Numbered from the stretch's first letter, positions 52,201 to 60,287 are shown. The stretch: 64,000 nucleotides of DNA from an uncultured Luteitalea sp. (GCA_934541105.1 CAKTDA010000007.1:248001-312000); one strand, 5' to 3'. Made by a program: numbers and translations. Notes: a model not told the origin generated them from the sequence alone.

Positions 52201-52649
52201 AGGTAGACGCCGACGGGTGCAATCAGCCCGGGCGTCGACCTGAATCCGCGCGTGTACTCCTCGCGGGCGTCAGACAGCGCGAAGTCGAACACGCCGTCGT
52301 ACTCGACGTGCAGCGTCGCGCCGGGTGCCGGGAGCGTCGCGCGGTAGCGCTTCACCGACGGCGAACGTTGCGGCTCCCCGCCCTCGACGTCGCCGAGCCA
52401 TGCGACGTCGCCGGCCGACACTTCCTGCACGACGGGATCGGCCTTCGTGATGCGCAGCCGCTCGTGGAGCAGGAACTCGACGTCGCGAACCGTGCCGCCC
52501 GGCGTGACGTCGGCCTTGACCGAGAGACGCCCCGACGCAGGGTCGAGCGCGACTTCGAGCACCTGATGGACGCGATCCTGCGCCGATGCCGTGCCCGCCG
52601 CCAGGGCGGCACACAGGGCGACGAGGACGATCCGCAGCGGTCGCGACAT
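49281..52649 (-). CDS. M1 aminopeptidase - M28 peptidase - PDZ fusion protein, secreted
   Basis: The 1122-residue protein has a signal peptide (PLRIVLVALCAALAAGTASA). The first half is an M1-family gluzincin: HEILHNWWG near residues 298-306, with a third ligand Glu in GNWSEGL about 18 residues later. The second half is an M28-type bi-zinc peptidase: HYDHLGMG near 817, DDNASGVA near 839, GEEAG near 873, DSVG near 903, HVDYH near 968. The C-terminus (about 1035-1115) is a PDZ domain (PGSPAEQAGLKAGDVLVEMA). Both metal sites look complete. Its start overlaps the stop of a TonB receptor (TGATG), which couples peptide uptake and cleavage. Confidence 0.88.
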   Translation of the reverse strand: MSRPLRIVLVALCAALAAGTASAQDRVHQVLEVALDPASGRLSVKADVTPGGTVRDVEFLLHERLRITKADPVVQEVSAGDVAWLGDVEGGEPQRSPSVKRYRATLPAPGATLHVEYDGVFDFALSDAREEYTRGFRSTPGLIAPVGVYLPGVSAWYPLVGRALVTFEMTVSQPADWRVVSEGAGTSRGTDGRARWASSDPVDQIHIVGGPLQVSTQAAGAVEAQVYLHESDPALASKYLAATAQYLEMYRGLIGPYPYGKFALVENFWETGYGMPSFTLLGPQIIRFPFIITSSYPHEILHNWWGNSVFVDETRGNWSEGLTAYVADHLMQEQRGEDATYRRSTLQKYRDYVSSAQDFPLVEFRGRHSAATEAVGYGRTMMGFHALRRKVGDDAFRTFLARFYREHRGSRASFDDVRRVMESVSGQDLARFFEDWIARPGAPTLAVRDTRVTRGPSGFVVEGVMAQTQPGAPFAVDVPIVVQTAGALVEHRVALAGAEAAFRIEAADTPLVLHVDPAFDTFRRLDARETPPSLGQIFGEPAPLVVIAADEEPARAAAYRAMVESWQAPAHAPRIVTDREVAELPADRSVWLLGRTNRFAASLVDGTAVGLDDTRWRIDAQPMAVGDHAAVIVRRHPDNVSKAVGWIASDRTDAIAGLARKLPHYGKYSYLGFEGAEPVNMLKGQWQASDSPLVVDLREAAGRTAPVPPLTITREPLASLPPVFSETSLKTHVSTLAAAEYQGRGVGTAGLEKAAAYVAEQFAAVGLAPGMPDGSYRQPFTTTRTPDGAPATLTNIVGILPGTDPAWKNQSVVITAHYDHLGMGWPDPRAGDEGKLHPGADDNASGVAVLLEVARALTAAGAPRRTLVFVAVTGEEAGMLGSRHYAEHPVRPREGIRAAINIDSVGRLGTSPLGVIGAGTATEWPHVFRGIGFVTGIQTQMATQGLESSDQASFIARGIPAVQLFTPPHVDYHRPGDTSDKVDVAGLVRVATVAREAIAYLAERPEPLTATIAAPGGSAGSATARGPESGAGSAPRRAGFGIVPDFAFAGPGVRASGLVPGSPAEQAGLKAGDVLVEMAGKPLVSLAAYSDVLRTLAPGQSVAIAYERDGARATATVTLTAR

Positions 52650-54889
52650 CAGCGAAGCCCTCCGAGATCCACGGTGAGTCCGGCGAGGACCGTGCGCGGG
52701 GCGAGCCATGCCTGGAAGTCGCCCTCGACGGGCTGTCCCTGGGCATTGCGCAGGAACACGTCACGAACGTCGAACATGTTGCCGACCTGCACGTAGGCGC
52801 TCACCGTGTGGCCATCGCGGCGCAGCAGGCGCTTGGCGACCTGTGCGTTCCAGACCTGGTAGGCGGGCGTGTAGCTGCCGTCCACGGCAGGCGGGACGGC
52901 GCCAAGGATCTGTCCACGCAGGTTGGCACGCAGTCCGCTGCGATCGTGGGCCCACAGCAGCTTGAGGAACGCCGCGTGGCGCGCATAGCCGCCAATCTCC
53001 ACGCCGTCGTCGTCCTCGCGGCGGTTGTACGTGTACGACAGGCTCGGCGTGAACCCGTGCGGCAGCGTGACCGACGCGGACATGTTCGTGCCGCGCGACG
53101 TGTACGTGCGCAGGTTCGCGTACGTGAACGGCTGCCGGCTCAGGTCGAACGTGATGCCGTTCTCGACGCGTGCCGCGAAGTAGTCGGCCGATACCTGCGC
53201 GCGCGTGCCTGCCCACGCGTACCCGACATTGAGCGTGTTTGCCGTCTCCGGCTTCAGGTCGGGGTTGCCAACGAAGGCCGGTGGCGTGAAGAGGTACAGC
53301 TCGCCGAAGAACGGCGGCCGGTAGCCGTGGCCTGCCGCGAGCCGCAGGCGGTGCCGATCGGCAAGCCGATACGACGCGCTGGCCTTGGGGCTCCACTCGC
53401 TGCCGAAGTCGCTGAAGTCGTCGTAGCGTGCGCCCGCAGCCACGGTGAGGCGGTTGCCGAGACGCAGTTCCTGCTGGAACCAGCCCGTGGTGATGTCGCG
53501 CGCCGGATCCGCCACGCTGAGCGTGCTGCGCGAGAGCTTTTCCTGCCGGCGCTCGACGCCGCCCTGCAGCGGGTGATCGGCGCCGAACGCGCGCCACGCG
53601 TGCGACGCCGTCAGGCGGAGCTCGTCGTTCCACTCACGCCACGGGGCCTGCGGCTGGACGCGGCTGTCGATGGAGAACACGCGCGTCTCGTCGCGCAGGT
53701 ACCAGCCACCCGTGTAGGCCACCGACACCGTCGTGGACGGCGAGGCGACGATGTCGAGCGTCGGCGACACCGAGTAGCGCGTGAGCTCGCGCTGCGAGTC
53801 GTAGACACTCGACGGCAGCTGCGTGGCACCCGCGAAGAAGTAGTCGTCGATTTCGCGGCGCGAGTAGTCGCCCGCCACGCGGAGGAAGGCCCGGTCTGCC
53901 ACGCTGGTGTCGGCATTGAGCGTGCCCGACCACCAGCTGCTGCGCGGCTGCCCGATCGTCTGCGGGTTGGCCTCGCTCAGGTCGAAGCCGTCGTAACCGC
54001 GGTAGCCGACGCTCCCGCTGACGCCGCCGCGCGTGCCGCGCCAGCCCAGTGTCTCGTTCACGCGCCAGTCGCCGTAGGACCCGCCGCTGACGTCGGTCAG
54101 GCTCGTCAGGCCCGGCGTCTTCGACTGCCGCGTGACGAAGTTCACCACGCCGCCGATCGCGTCCGATCCGTAGAGCGCCGACCCCGCGCCCTTCACGATC
54201 TCGACGCGTTCGACGCCGGTCATCGGCAGGTCCTCGAGGTTCAGGCTGCCGTTGGCGTCCTTGCCGAGATATCGCCGTCCGTCCACGAGCACCAGCACGC
54301 CGCTGTTGGGAATGCCGTTCAGCGAGAGGTGGCCCTGCCCGCCGCCGGCCTGCACCTGGATGCCGGCACCGGTCTGCTCGATCAACAGGTCCTTTGCCGT
54401 GCGGGCCCCGGTGTCGGCAACCTGTCCCTGATCGATCAGCACGATGGGATCCGGAACGTCGAGCAACACCTGCTCGCGCCGGTTCGCCGTCGTGACGGTG
54501 ACCTCGGTCGAGAACTGCGCCAGTGTCAGGCGGATGTCGAGCGCGTCGGCACTGTCGGCACCGACGGGGACGTCGACACGCGTGGCATCGGCAAAGCCGG
54601 TGAACGCCACGCGAATCGTGTAGGTCCCGGGCGGCAGGCCGTCGAGGACGGCAATGCCGCGATCGTCCGTGACGGCACGCGCCGCCACCGCGAGCGGCGT
54701 CGTGGATCGGGCGGCCGTGACCACGGCGCCGGGAAGGACGCCATCGGCGTCGCCGACGGTGACCTGGAGGCGATGCGCTGCGGAGACGGGTGACGAGGTG
54801 GAGGGCGACTGGGCAAGGGCGCGGGGCGACGTCGCCGCGAGGAGCGACGCGCCAAGTGCCGCGGCCCGCAGGAGCGGGAAGATGGGCAT
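52649..54889 (-). CDS. TonB-dependent outer-membrane receptor, BtuB-like with regulatory domain
   Basis: The 746-residue protein has a signal peptide (PLLRAAALGASLLAATSPRA). A carboxypeptidase-regulatory domain follows (about 40-115; LPGAVVTAARSTTPL, LPPGTYTIRVAFTGF), then a plug (DPIVLIDQGQVADTGARTAK, GSALYGSDAIGGVVNFVTRQ), and a 22-strand-type barrel to residue 746. It is shorter than Oar-type receptors and resembles siderophore/vitamin B12 receptors. I set the start at ATG 54889; the frame continues to 54958. A cobalamin riboswitch was looked for upstream and not found. It leads the receptor-protease operon. Confidence 0.88.
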   Translation of the reverse strand: MPIFPLLRAAALGASLLAATSPRALAQSPSTSSPVSAAHRLQVTVGDADGVLPGAVVTAARSTTPLAVAARAVTDDRGIAVLDGLPPGTYTIRVAFTGFADATRVDVPVGADSADALDIRLTLAQFSTEVTVTTANRREQVLLDVPDPIVLIDQGQVADTGARTAKDLLIEQTGAGIQVQAGGGQGHLSLNGIPNSGVLVLVDGRRYLGKDANGSLNLEDLPMTGVERVEIVKGAGSALYGSDAIGGVVNFVTRQSKTPGLTSLTDVSGGSYGDWRVNETLGWRGTRGGVSGSVGYRGYDGFDLSEANPQTIGQPRSSWWSGTLNADTSVADRAFLRVAGDYSRREIDDYFFAGATQLPSSVYDSQRELTRYSVSPTLDIVASPSTTVSVAYTGGWYLRDETRVFSIDSRVQPQAPWREWNDELRLTASHAWRAFGADHPLQGGVERRQEKLSRSTLSVADPARDITTGWFQQELRLGNRLTVAAGARYDDFSDFGSEWSPKASASYRLADRHRLRLAAGHGYRPPFFGELYLFTPPAFVGNPDLKPETANTLNVGYAWAGTRAQVSADYFAARVENGITFDLSRQPFTYANLRTYTSRGTNMSASVTLPHGFTPSLSYTYNRREDDDGVEIGGYARHAAFLKLLWAHDRSGLRANLRGQILGAVPPAVDGSYTPAYQVWNAQVAKRLLRRDGHTVSAYVQVGNMFDVRDVFLRNAQGQPVEGDFQAWLAPRTVLAGLTVDLGGLR

Positions 54890-54989
54890 GGCAGGACAGG
54901 CGGCGGCATCGGCAGCGGCGGCCGGCCCGGATGGGCGGCCCTGCCCGGATGCGCGCACCGATCAGGGTCCCGCGCCGGGCGAGCGCAGG

Positions 54990-55733
54990 TCAAGTGTCGG
55001 GCGAGAAGTCGGCACGCAGCGGCAGGTGGTCCGAAGCGCCGGTCGCGGTGTCGCTCGCGACGACCTCGCACGCCGTCACCCGGGACGCGAAGGCCGCCGG
55101 GACGAACACGTAGTCGAGCCGCAGGTGCGGGTTCCAGGTCGGGAACGTGAAGCCGGTCTCGCCGGGGTTGGCGGCGCGATAGGCGTCCACGTATCCGGCG
55201 TCGAGCACCTGCTGCACCGTGCGCCACCGGATGTGCCCCCCGCTCATCCACACGAACGGCCGGAGGCGCAGCGGGAGCAGCCGAGTGTCGAGCAGTTCGC
55301 CGGGCGCCAGCGTGTTGAAATCGCCCGCCAGCACGTGGAAGCCGCCCGCATGCGCGGCGACCGTGCGCAGCAGGGCCCGCACCTCACCAACCCGACGGCG
55401 CTCGGTCCAGGCGGCGTGCACCGCGCTGAGATGGACGCCGAACAGCCGGACGCCGCCGCCCGCCGGCACCACCTCGAGGAACGCATGGCGCGAGCCCCGC
55501 GGCTGGTGCCATTCGAAGTGTTCGACACGTCGCCGCGCCAGGAAGCCGAGCGATTGGCGTCGCGAGGTACCCCAGTGCGGCATGCCCGTGGCTTCCGCCA
55601 GGCGTTCGACGATGGCGTGACGGGTCGCCTCCTGGAGGAGCACGACATCGGGCGCGGAGGCGGTGATGGTGGCGGCAAGGGCGTCCTCGCGCCCCGCTCC
55701 GCCATAACGGATGTTGTAGCTGAGGAGGCGCAC
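54990..55733 (-). CDS. Endonuclease/exonuclease/phosphatase (EEP) family protein
   Basis: The 247-residue protein shows the EEP pattern: MRLLSYNIRYGG (metal-binding Asn), DVVLLQEATRH (Glu), LFGVHLSA, VLAGDFNTLAPGEL (Asp, Asn), LRLDYVFVP and GASDHLPLRADF (catalytic Asp-His). It has no signal peptide. Relatives cleave nucleic acids or phospho/sphingolipids; which applies here is not clear. It follows the nucleotidyltransferase-like gene after six bases, so they are likely cotranscribed. Confidence 0.85.
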   Translation of the reverse strand: MRLLSYNIRYGGAGREDALAATITASAPDVVLLQEATRHAIVERLAEATGMPHWGTSRRQSLGFLARRRVEHFEWHQPRGSRHAFLEVVPAGGGVRLFGVHLSAVHAAWTERRRVGEVRALLRTVAAHAGGFHVLAGDFNTLAPGELLDTRLLPLRLRPFVWMSGGHIRWRTVQQVLDAGYVDAYRAANPGETGFTFPTWNPHLRLDYVFVPAAFASRVTACEVVASDTATGASDHLPLRADFSPDT

Positions 55734-55739
55734 GACGGC

Positions 55740-56297
55740 TCACCCGTCCCCGGGATCGCCGAGAAGGGTCAGGTAGGGCTGACCGATCAGTTCGCCGCGG
55801 AGGTACACGACCCAGTCGCGCGACGCCTGCAGGTTCACGGGCCGGCCCACGAACGTCGTGAGGCGCTCCCGCAACTCGACCAACGCGGGCGCGATGTCGG
55901 GGTCGTCCTCGCCCATCGGGCGGGTGTGGACCCCGGGCACGAAGAATCCTGTGAGTTTGTAGGCGCCAATCACGTCGGCGCCGACGAGCGTGAGATCGAC
56001 GTCGCTCGTGCCCGGGCCGTCGGCGTCGAAGGGGGCCTTGTCGTTCCAGCGGAACCCGGTGACGGCGCTACCCCGCACGATCGCGCGTGTGCCGGGCGGT
56101 ACGGCCTCGGCCACGATCGTGCGAAAGGCATCGAAGCGGGCCGTATCGCCACCGAACACGAGGCCGACGAACGTACGCCGCTTGTCCTCCTCGGTCAGCC
56201 CGCCCTGGACGTCCGTTGGCGCCGGCACGCCCGTGTCGAGGTCGTCAGGTCCACGTGCATCAGGGTTCAGGGACGGACTGTCGGGCGACATGCCCAT
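55740..56297 (-). CDS. Nucleotidyltransferase-like protein, hypothetical
   Basis: The 185-residue protein has a polymerase-beta-type nucleotidyltransferase pattern, RAIVRGSAVTGF (Gly-Ser) followed about 20 residues later by GTSDVDLTLVG with the DxD metal pair. The rest (LRERLTTFVGRPVNLQASRD, WVVYLRGELIGQPYLTLLG) is not typical of a named family. ATG 56297 or 56291 could start it; the open frame upstream overlaps the RDD gene. Its neighbour is an EEP enzyme, so it might act on nucleotides or lipids. Function not known. Confidence 0.62.
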   Translation of the reverse strand: MGMSPDSPSLNPDARGPDDLDTGVPAPTDVQGGLTEEDKRRTFVGLVFGGDTARFDAFRTIVAEAVPPGTRAIVRGSAVTGFRWNDKAPFDADGPGTSDVDLTLVGADVIGAYKLTGFFVPGVHTRPMGEDDPDIAPALVELRERLTTFVGRPVNLQASRDWVVYLRGELIGQPYLTLLGDPGDG

Positions 56298-56367
56298 GGC
56301 TGAAGCAAGCCGCGCGCCAGGTGCCGTGGGCGTTTCGTGGTGCGCAGGGCTTGCTGGGCCGTCCGAC

Positions 56368-58080
56368 TCAGGGCAGGGGATAGTGCCGGGGTACCCGGAC
56401 GACGCAGGTGCCGGCGACCTTGTCGTGCCACGACTGGCGCTCCGGATCCCAGATGATCCACAGCGCGCCGATGCCGAACGCCGCAAGCGAGAAGATCGCC
56501 GTCACGCCGCGCACCAGGGCATCGACCAACCGCAGCGGCGCGCCGTCCACGCGCGCCACCCGCAGCTGGCAGATGATGCCCCCGATCGTCGTCCGCTTCC
56601 ACAGCCAGAAGGCCACGTGATACGCGACGAGGAGCACGACGATCATCTCGTCCGAGTTGTGGTCGAACACCGCATGCGCCGTCAGGCCGACGATCAGGGC
56701 ATCGAGCACGAAGGCGCCCGCGCGCTCCGTGAACCCGGCGCGAGGGAACGCCAGCAGGGCCCTGTCGTCCCCGGCCGCCCCTGCGGGCAGCGCCGTGCCG
56801 GCACCGGGAGGCACGGGCGGGACGGCGCCGGGCCAGGCTGGCGGCGGCATCCCGAATGCGTCAGGGGCTGCTGACCGCTGCAGATCCACGTCGGCAGGCA
56901 CTACAGGTGGCTGCCCCGCACCCGGGGCAACACCTGGGGCCACACCGGGAGCCGCCCCGGGGCCGTGGACGGCGGGCGCGGCAAAGGGAGGGACGTCCGG
57001 GGTGGCACGTCCCGGTCGCGGCGGTGCCGGCGGGTTCTCGCGGCGGAATGCGCGGATGCACGCAAGCGTTGCCGCCCCGAGTCCGAGCACGCCGGTCAGC
57101 CCCCAGACGATGATCCCCAGCACGGGAATCATGTAAGCGATGACGATCACGACAAAGCCGATGAGGAACGAGCGCGTGGACTGGAGCCGGCTCGCCGGGT
57201 CGTCCTCGTCGAACACGCGGGTGCCGATCCAGCGGCAGACGCCGATCTTGCCGACCATCCAGGCAATGGCCATGGCGCCGATCAGGACCGGCAGCAGCGC
57301 GATGCCAATCACCGTGACGGCCAGCAGGGCCGCGATCGGACCGGCGAGCAGGAGCACGAGCAACCCGGCCGCGAACGTGCTCAAGGGACGCTCGGCGATT
57401 GTGGCGGCTGACGCACCGGTGGCATGCGGGAAGAGCACGTGAATGAGGAGCTGGACGAACAGCAGCACCGCCGTCACCCACCACACCCACAGCAGGTCGG
57501 GCACGATGAGGCGCCCGTACAGCAGCCCCCGGGTGAGGTACGGGACGGCACCGCGGATGTTGTCGCCGATGATCGGCAAGCCGATCACGACATGCCCGCG
57601 ACCCGCCCGGAAGTCGGCCGGCGCCTCCAGCAGGCCGCCGACGAGCACGAGTTCGCGATCGACGCGCGCGCCCGGCTCCACCGTCAGCGTGCCGCCCACG
57701 ACGACGAGCGACCCGTGCACGATCGCGTCCTGCGCCAGTCGCACGTCGCCGAGCGTCACCGACATGTCCTCGCAGACCTCGCCCTCGACGACAACACTCC
57801 CGAACACGGCGACGACATCGTCGGCCGCCTCGCCGCGGCGGACGACGAAGTCCTGTCCGAGGCGGAACGTGGGGTCGCGACGCCAGTGATCGCACCCGGA
57901 CGAGGCGGTGGTGGTGTCGGTGGCGGGCGCCGCGTCGCCGGGAAGGACGTCGGCCGGAGCCGGCGCGTCCTGTCCGGCAGGGAGCGTCGGCGACGGGGCG
58001 GGCGCCTGCGCGTGAGCAGCCGCCGCGGCGCCCCACGCGATCGTCACGAGGAGCAGGACGAAGCGAAGCATTCGAGTCAT
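56368..58080 (-). CDS. RDD-family membrane protein with a bactofilin-like region
   Basis: The 570-residue protein has a signal peptide (MLRFVLLLVTIAWGAAAAAH). A beta-helical, bactofilin-like stretch follows (DDVVAVFGSVVVEGEVCEDM, then IVHGSLVVVGGTLTVEPGAR). Four to five transmembrane helices come next, then a proline-rich linker (about 365-420) and a C-terminal RDD domain (RAGFTERAGAFVLDALIVGL, GGIICQLRVARVDG). RDD proteins are membrane proteins of uncertain role. It overlaps the anti-sigma-like gene upstream (ATGA), which suggests the sigma factor operon controls an envelope function. Confidence 0.75.
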   Translation of the reverse strand: MTRMLRFVLLLVTIAWGAAAAAHAQAPAPSPTLPAGQDAPAPADVLPGDAAPATDTTTASSGCDHWRRDPTFRLGQDFVVRRGEAADDVVAVFGSVVVEGEVCEDMSVTLGDVRLAQDAIVHGSLVVVGGTLTVEPGARVDRELVLVGGLLEAPADFRAGRGHVVIGLPIIGDNIRGAVPYLTRGLLYGRLIVPDLLWVWWVTAVLLFVQLLIHVLFPHATGASAATIAERPLSTFAAGLLVLLLAGPIAALLAVTVIGIALLPVLIGAMAIAWMVGKIGVCRWIGTRVFDEDDPASRLQSTRSFLIGFVVIVIAYMIPVLGIIVWGLTGVLGLGAATLACIRAFRRENPPAPPRPGRATPDVPPFAAPAVHGPGAAPGVAPGVAPGAGQPPVVPADVDLQRSAAPDAFGMPPPAWPGAVPPVPPGAGTALPAGAAGDDRALLAFPRAGFTERAGAFVLDALIVGLTAHAVFDHNSDEMIVVLLVAYHVAFWLWKRTTIGGIICQLRVARVDGAPLRLVDALVRGVTAIFSLAAFGIGALWIIWDPERQSWHDKVAGTCVVRVPRHYPLP

Positions 58081-58535
58081 GAGCGGGAGGCCCCTCCGAG
58101 GGCCACGCGGCCGAGGGCCGCCATACACAAGGCGCACGCGCTGCACAGCGCCAATGTCAGGACGAGCACGCCCTTGGCGATGGGCGCGATGACGGCCGAC
58201 CACGTCAACTGCACGACCTTGCCGACAGCGGCGCTCGTCTCGGCCGCCTCGCCGAACAGTCCGGCGCCCGACTGCAACGGGCCCGGCAGCCAGGCCTGCG
58301 CCTGCGCGACGAGTGCAGGCCATCCGAGCGCCAGAGCGGCCGCAAGGCCGACGGCAAGCCCAGCGACCGCCACCTGGACCGGCCACGGCCATGTGAACCA
58401 GGGCCGGCCCGGAACGGCCGGCGCGGCGGCAGCAAGCACGCGCGGGCGCAGCGAGCGCGGTGCACGGGGCGCGGGCAGTTCCGCGAGGTTCCGGTCCACG
58501 AGACGTTCGAGATCGTCCGGTTCCATGTGGGTCAC
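58077..58535 (-). CDS. Putative anti-sigma factor
   Basis: The 152-residue protein has a short cytoplasmic N-terminus, EPDDLERLVDRNLAELPAPR, then SLRPRVLAAA. This resembles the leader of other small membrane proteins beside sigma factors. Two transmembrane segments follow (about 52-75 and 112-140). The gene lies directly behind an ECF sigma gene, with GTG start overlapping its stop (GTGA), which is the usual place for an anti-sigma factor. No zinc-binding HxxxCxxC motif is present, so it would be a non-ZAS type. The assignment rests mainly on position. Confidence 0.6.
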   Translation of the reverse strand: MTHMEPDDLERLVDRNLAELPAPRAPRSLRPRVLAAAAPAVPGRPWFTWPWPVQVAVAGLAVGLAAALALGWPALVAQAQAWLPGPLQSGAGLFGEAAETSAAVGKVVQLTWSAVIAPIAKGVLVLTLALCSACALCMAALGRVALGGASRS

Positions 58536-59068
58536 GCCAGCCAGCGCCGCAGCGCGAGCCGCCCGCGGTGCATGTCGGTCTTCACCTTGCCGATCGACAC
58601 GCCGAGCAGCCGCGCAATCTCGTCGTAGCTGCGCTGCTCGAAGTGGAAGAGCACGAGAGGGACGCGCTGATGCGGCGGCAGGCCGCGGAGTGCGGCTTCG
58701 AGCCGCGCCTGACGCTCGGCCGTGTCGAGCGCCTCGTCAGGCGCCGTGTCGTGCCCGGGCGCGTCGTACTCGACGTTGTCCGCGCCCAGTTCGCTGAAGA
58801 AGCGCCAGCGGGCGCGGTACCGCTCGAGGTGGTTCAGGCACTCGTGCGTGGCCACGGTCTTGAGCCAGCCGGCGACCGCGGGTTCACGCCGCAGGGCCGC
58901 GAATCGCTCGAACGCGCGCAGGAAGACGGTCTGGGCGACGTCCTCGGCCTCGGCCTCGTTGCCGAGCAGGCGCACGGAGACCGCGTAGACCATGTCCTCG
59001 TACTCGCGCACGAATGCCTCGAAATCCGGTAGCCCCGGGGAGCCCGTCGGGTCGCCCACGGCGGCCAT
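58532..59068 (-). CDS. ECF-type RNA polymerase sigma factor
   Basis: The 178-residue protein has region 2 (YEDMVYAVSVRLLGNEAEAE, then DVAQTVFLRAFERF) and region 4 (LPPHQRVPLVLFHFEQRSYD, then EIARLLGVSIGKVKTDMHRG). The order and length are those of a sigma-70 ECF factor. The start is uncertain: ATG 59068 is favoured; ATG 59074 or GTG 59083 are alternatives. It leads the operon sigma, anti-sigma-like, RDD protein. The promoter it recognises is unknown. Confidence 0.92.
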   Translation of the reverse strand: MAAVGDPTGSPGLPDFEAFVREYEDMVYAVSVRLLGNEAEAEDVAQTVFLRAFERFAALRREPAVAGWLKTVATHECLNHLERYRARWRFFSELGADNVEYDAPGHDTAPDEALDTAERQARLEAALRGLPPHQRVPLVLFHFEQRSYDEIARLLGVSIGKVKTDMHRGRLALRRWLA

Positions 59069-59112
59069 GTACATCACATACACGGCTCGGCGGGGAAAGT
59101 TTCACCGAGGCT

Positions 59113-59154
59113 CGGGAGTCGGGAGTCGGGATTCGGGATTCGGGATTCGGGAAG
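59113..59154 (+). repeat. 7-base G-rich tandem repeat, six copies
   Basis: The unit is CGGGATT, with first two copies CGGGAGT and the last CGGGAAG. Six GGG runs are spaced by four bases, which fits a potential G-quadruplex on the plus strand. It lies 45 bases before the sigma gene start (on the other strand). Confidence 0.7.
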
Positions 59155-59156
59155 CA

Positions 59157-59184
59157 GGACGTAGCCGCCGGACTTGTCCGGCCG
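59157..59184 (-). repeat. REP-like palindrome G (divergent stem)
   Basis: On the minus strand, GCCGGAC-AA-GTCCGGC is followed by GGCTACG, the same tail position as copies A-F (CTACG). The stem sequence is different but paired. It lies between the sialidase stop and the sigma gene and could also act as a terminator. Confidence 0.5.
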
Positions 59185-59201
59185 TCATGGCGGTGACGCG
59201 G

Positions 59202-60191
59202 TCAGGGCACCTTCACGCGCGCGAGGTAGATCGCGCTCTTGCCTTCGTGCGACGAGTAGTAGCTCACCCAGAGCAGTCCGTCGTGCCATGCCATGCCGGC
59301 GTAGCTCGTGTCGCCGCCCGAGGGCAGGGTCAGCACGGGGTCGTAGCCGCCGTCGGGCGTCATCCGGGCAATCACCGTCTTCGCGCCTCCGGGATAGCTG
59401 CGTCCGGACGCCCAGAGATCGCCGTCCGCATGCCGGACGAAGTTCGGGCCGCCGACCTGGTGCGGCGCCTCGCGCCACGTCCACTCCGTGTAGGGTGCAC
59501 GGCTGCGGCCGATCCAGGCCGCGCGGTTGCCGGCTTCGCGGCGGACGAGCGCAACCATCTCGCCATCGGGCAGCACCCGCAGCGTGGTCTCGTTCGGCCT
59601 GTCGGGCACGGCAAGGGCCGCAACCGGCTCGAACGTGCGGCCGTCGGTGGACGAGACGAGGGTCACCGTCCATTCGTCGCGCGAGGCGTCGGAGCGGTAC
59701 GTCACGCCGTAGGCGCGCCCCTGGTGCCACGTGACGCGCCAGAGCCAGTCGCCCTCGGCGAGGATGCGCTGCGGCGCGGACCATGTGCGGCCGTCCGACG
59801 AGAACAGCACGCGCGGCTGCCGGCCCATGTAGCGTGTGCCTTCGTACACCGAGCCGCCCGCGACGATCATCAGCCGGTCGTCGGGCGTGATGGAGAACTT
59901 CGGATCCCGCAGGTCGATGCCCGGCTCGCCAATCAGCGCACTCGACGTCCACCCCTCCCCATCGTCGGAGACCAGCACGCGGATGCGGCCGTCGCCGCCG
60001 ACGTGCCCATCGCCCTCACGGAACGTGCAGTACCACCGGTCACGCCAGCGCACGAGGTCCGTGAAGGCGTTGTGCGCGCCGGCGTCCCAGATGCGCGACA
60101 CGCTGACGAGCGTCGGCGCGGGTGCGGGCTGGCCGGCACCGGCGGTGCCGGCCGCGCCGGCAGCAAGCATGAGCACGGCATGAGTGATCAT
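59202..60191 (-). CDS. Exported sialidase/neuraminidase-fold glycoside hydrolase
   Basis: The 329-residue protein has an N-terminal hydrophobic leader (MITHAVLMLAAGAAGTAGAG). A six-bladed propeller follows, with Asp-box motifs SDDGEGWT near residue 75, SSDGRTWSAP near 130 and SSTDGRTFEPV near 180. TFREGDG and DLRDPKFS stand at the typical FRIP/active-site positions. It could be an exo-alpha-sialidase or a related propeller protein; the catalytic Tyr/Glu pair is not certain. It is divergent from the saccharopine-dehydrogenase-like gene. Confidence 0.75.
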   Translation of the reverse strand: MITHAVLMLAAGAAGTAGAGQPAPAPTLVSVSRIWDAGAHNAFTDLVRWRDRWYCTFREGDGHVGGDGRIRVLVSDDGEGWTSSALIGEPGIDLRDPKFSITPDDRLMIVAGGSVYEGTRYMGRQPRVLFSSDGRTWSAPQRILAEGDWLWRVTWHQGRAYGVTYRSDASRDEWTVTLVSSTDGRTFEPVAALAVPDRPNETTLRVLPDGEMVALVRREAGNRAAWIGRSRAPYTEWTWREAPHQVGGPNFVRHADGDLWASGRSYPGGAKTVIARMTPDGGYDPVLTLPSGGDTSYAGMAWHDGLLWVSYYSSHEGKSAIYLARVKVP

Positions 60192-60281
60192 GCCGAGAGC
60201 TTACCCTTCGACTCCATGGCAGAACCAGCATCCACGGCGTCGCCCCGCGCCACGTGTGCCCCGCGACATCCCGCAAACGAC

Positions 60282-60287
60282 TAGGAT
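60282..60287 (+). promoter_or_regulatory. Candidate -10 box of the saccharopine-dehydrogenase-like gene
   Basis: TAGGAT ends eight bases before ATG 60296, without a ribosome-binding site in between. On the other strand, TAAGCT lies six bases before the sialidase ATG and may be its box. Confidence 0.38.

Noticed and set aside
54890..55010. Possible cobalamin riboswitch before the BtuB-like receptor
   Set aside because: I could not find the conserved GCCACTG-type core or B12 box in the upstream region.
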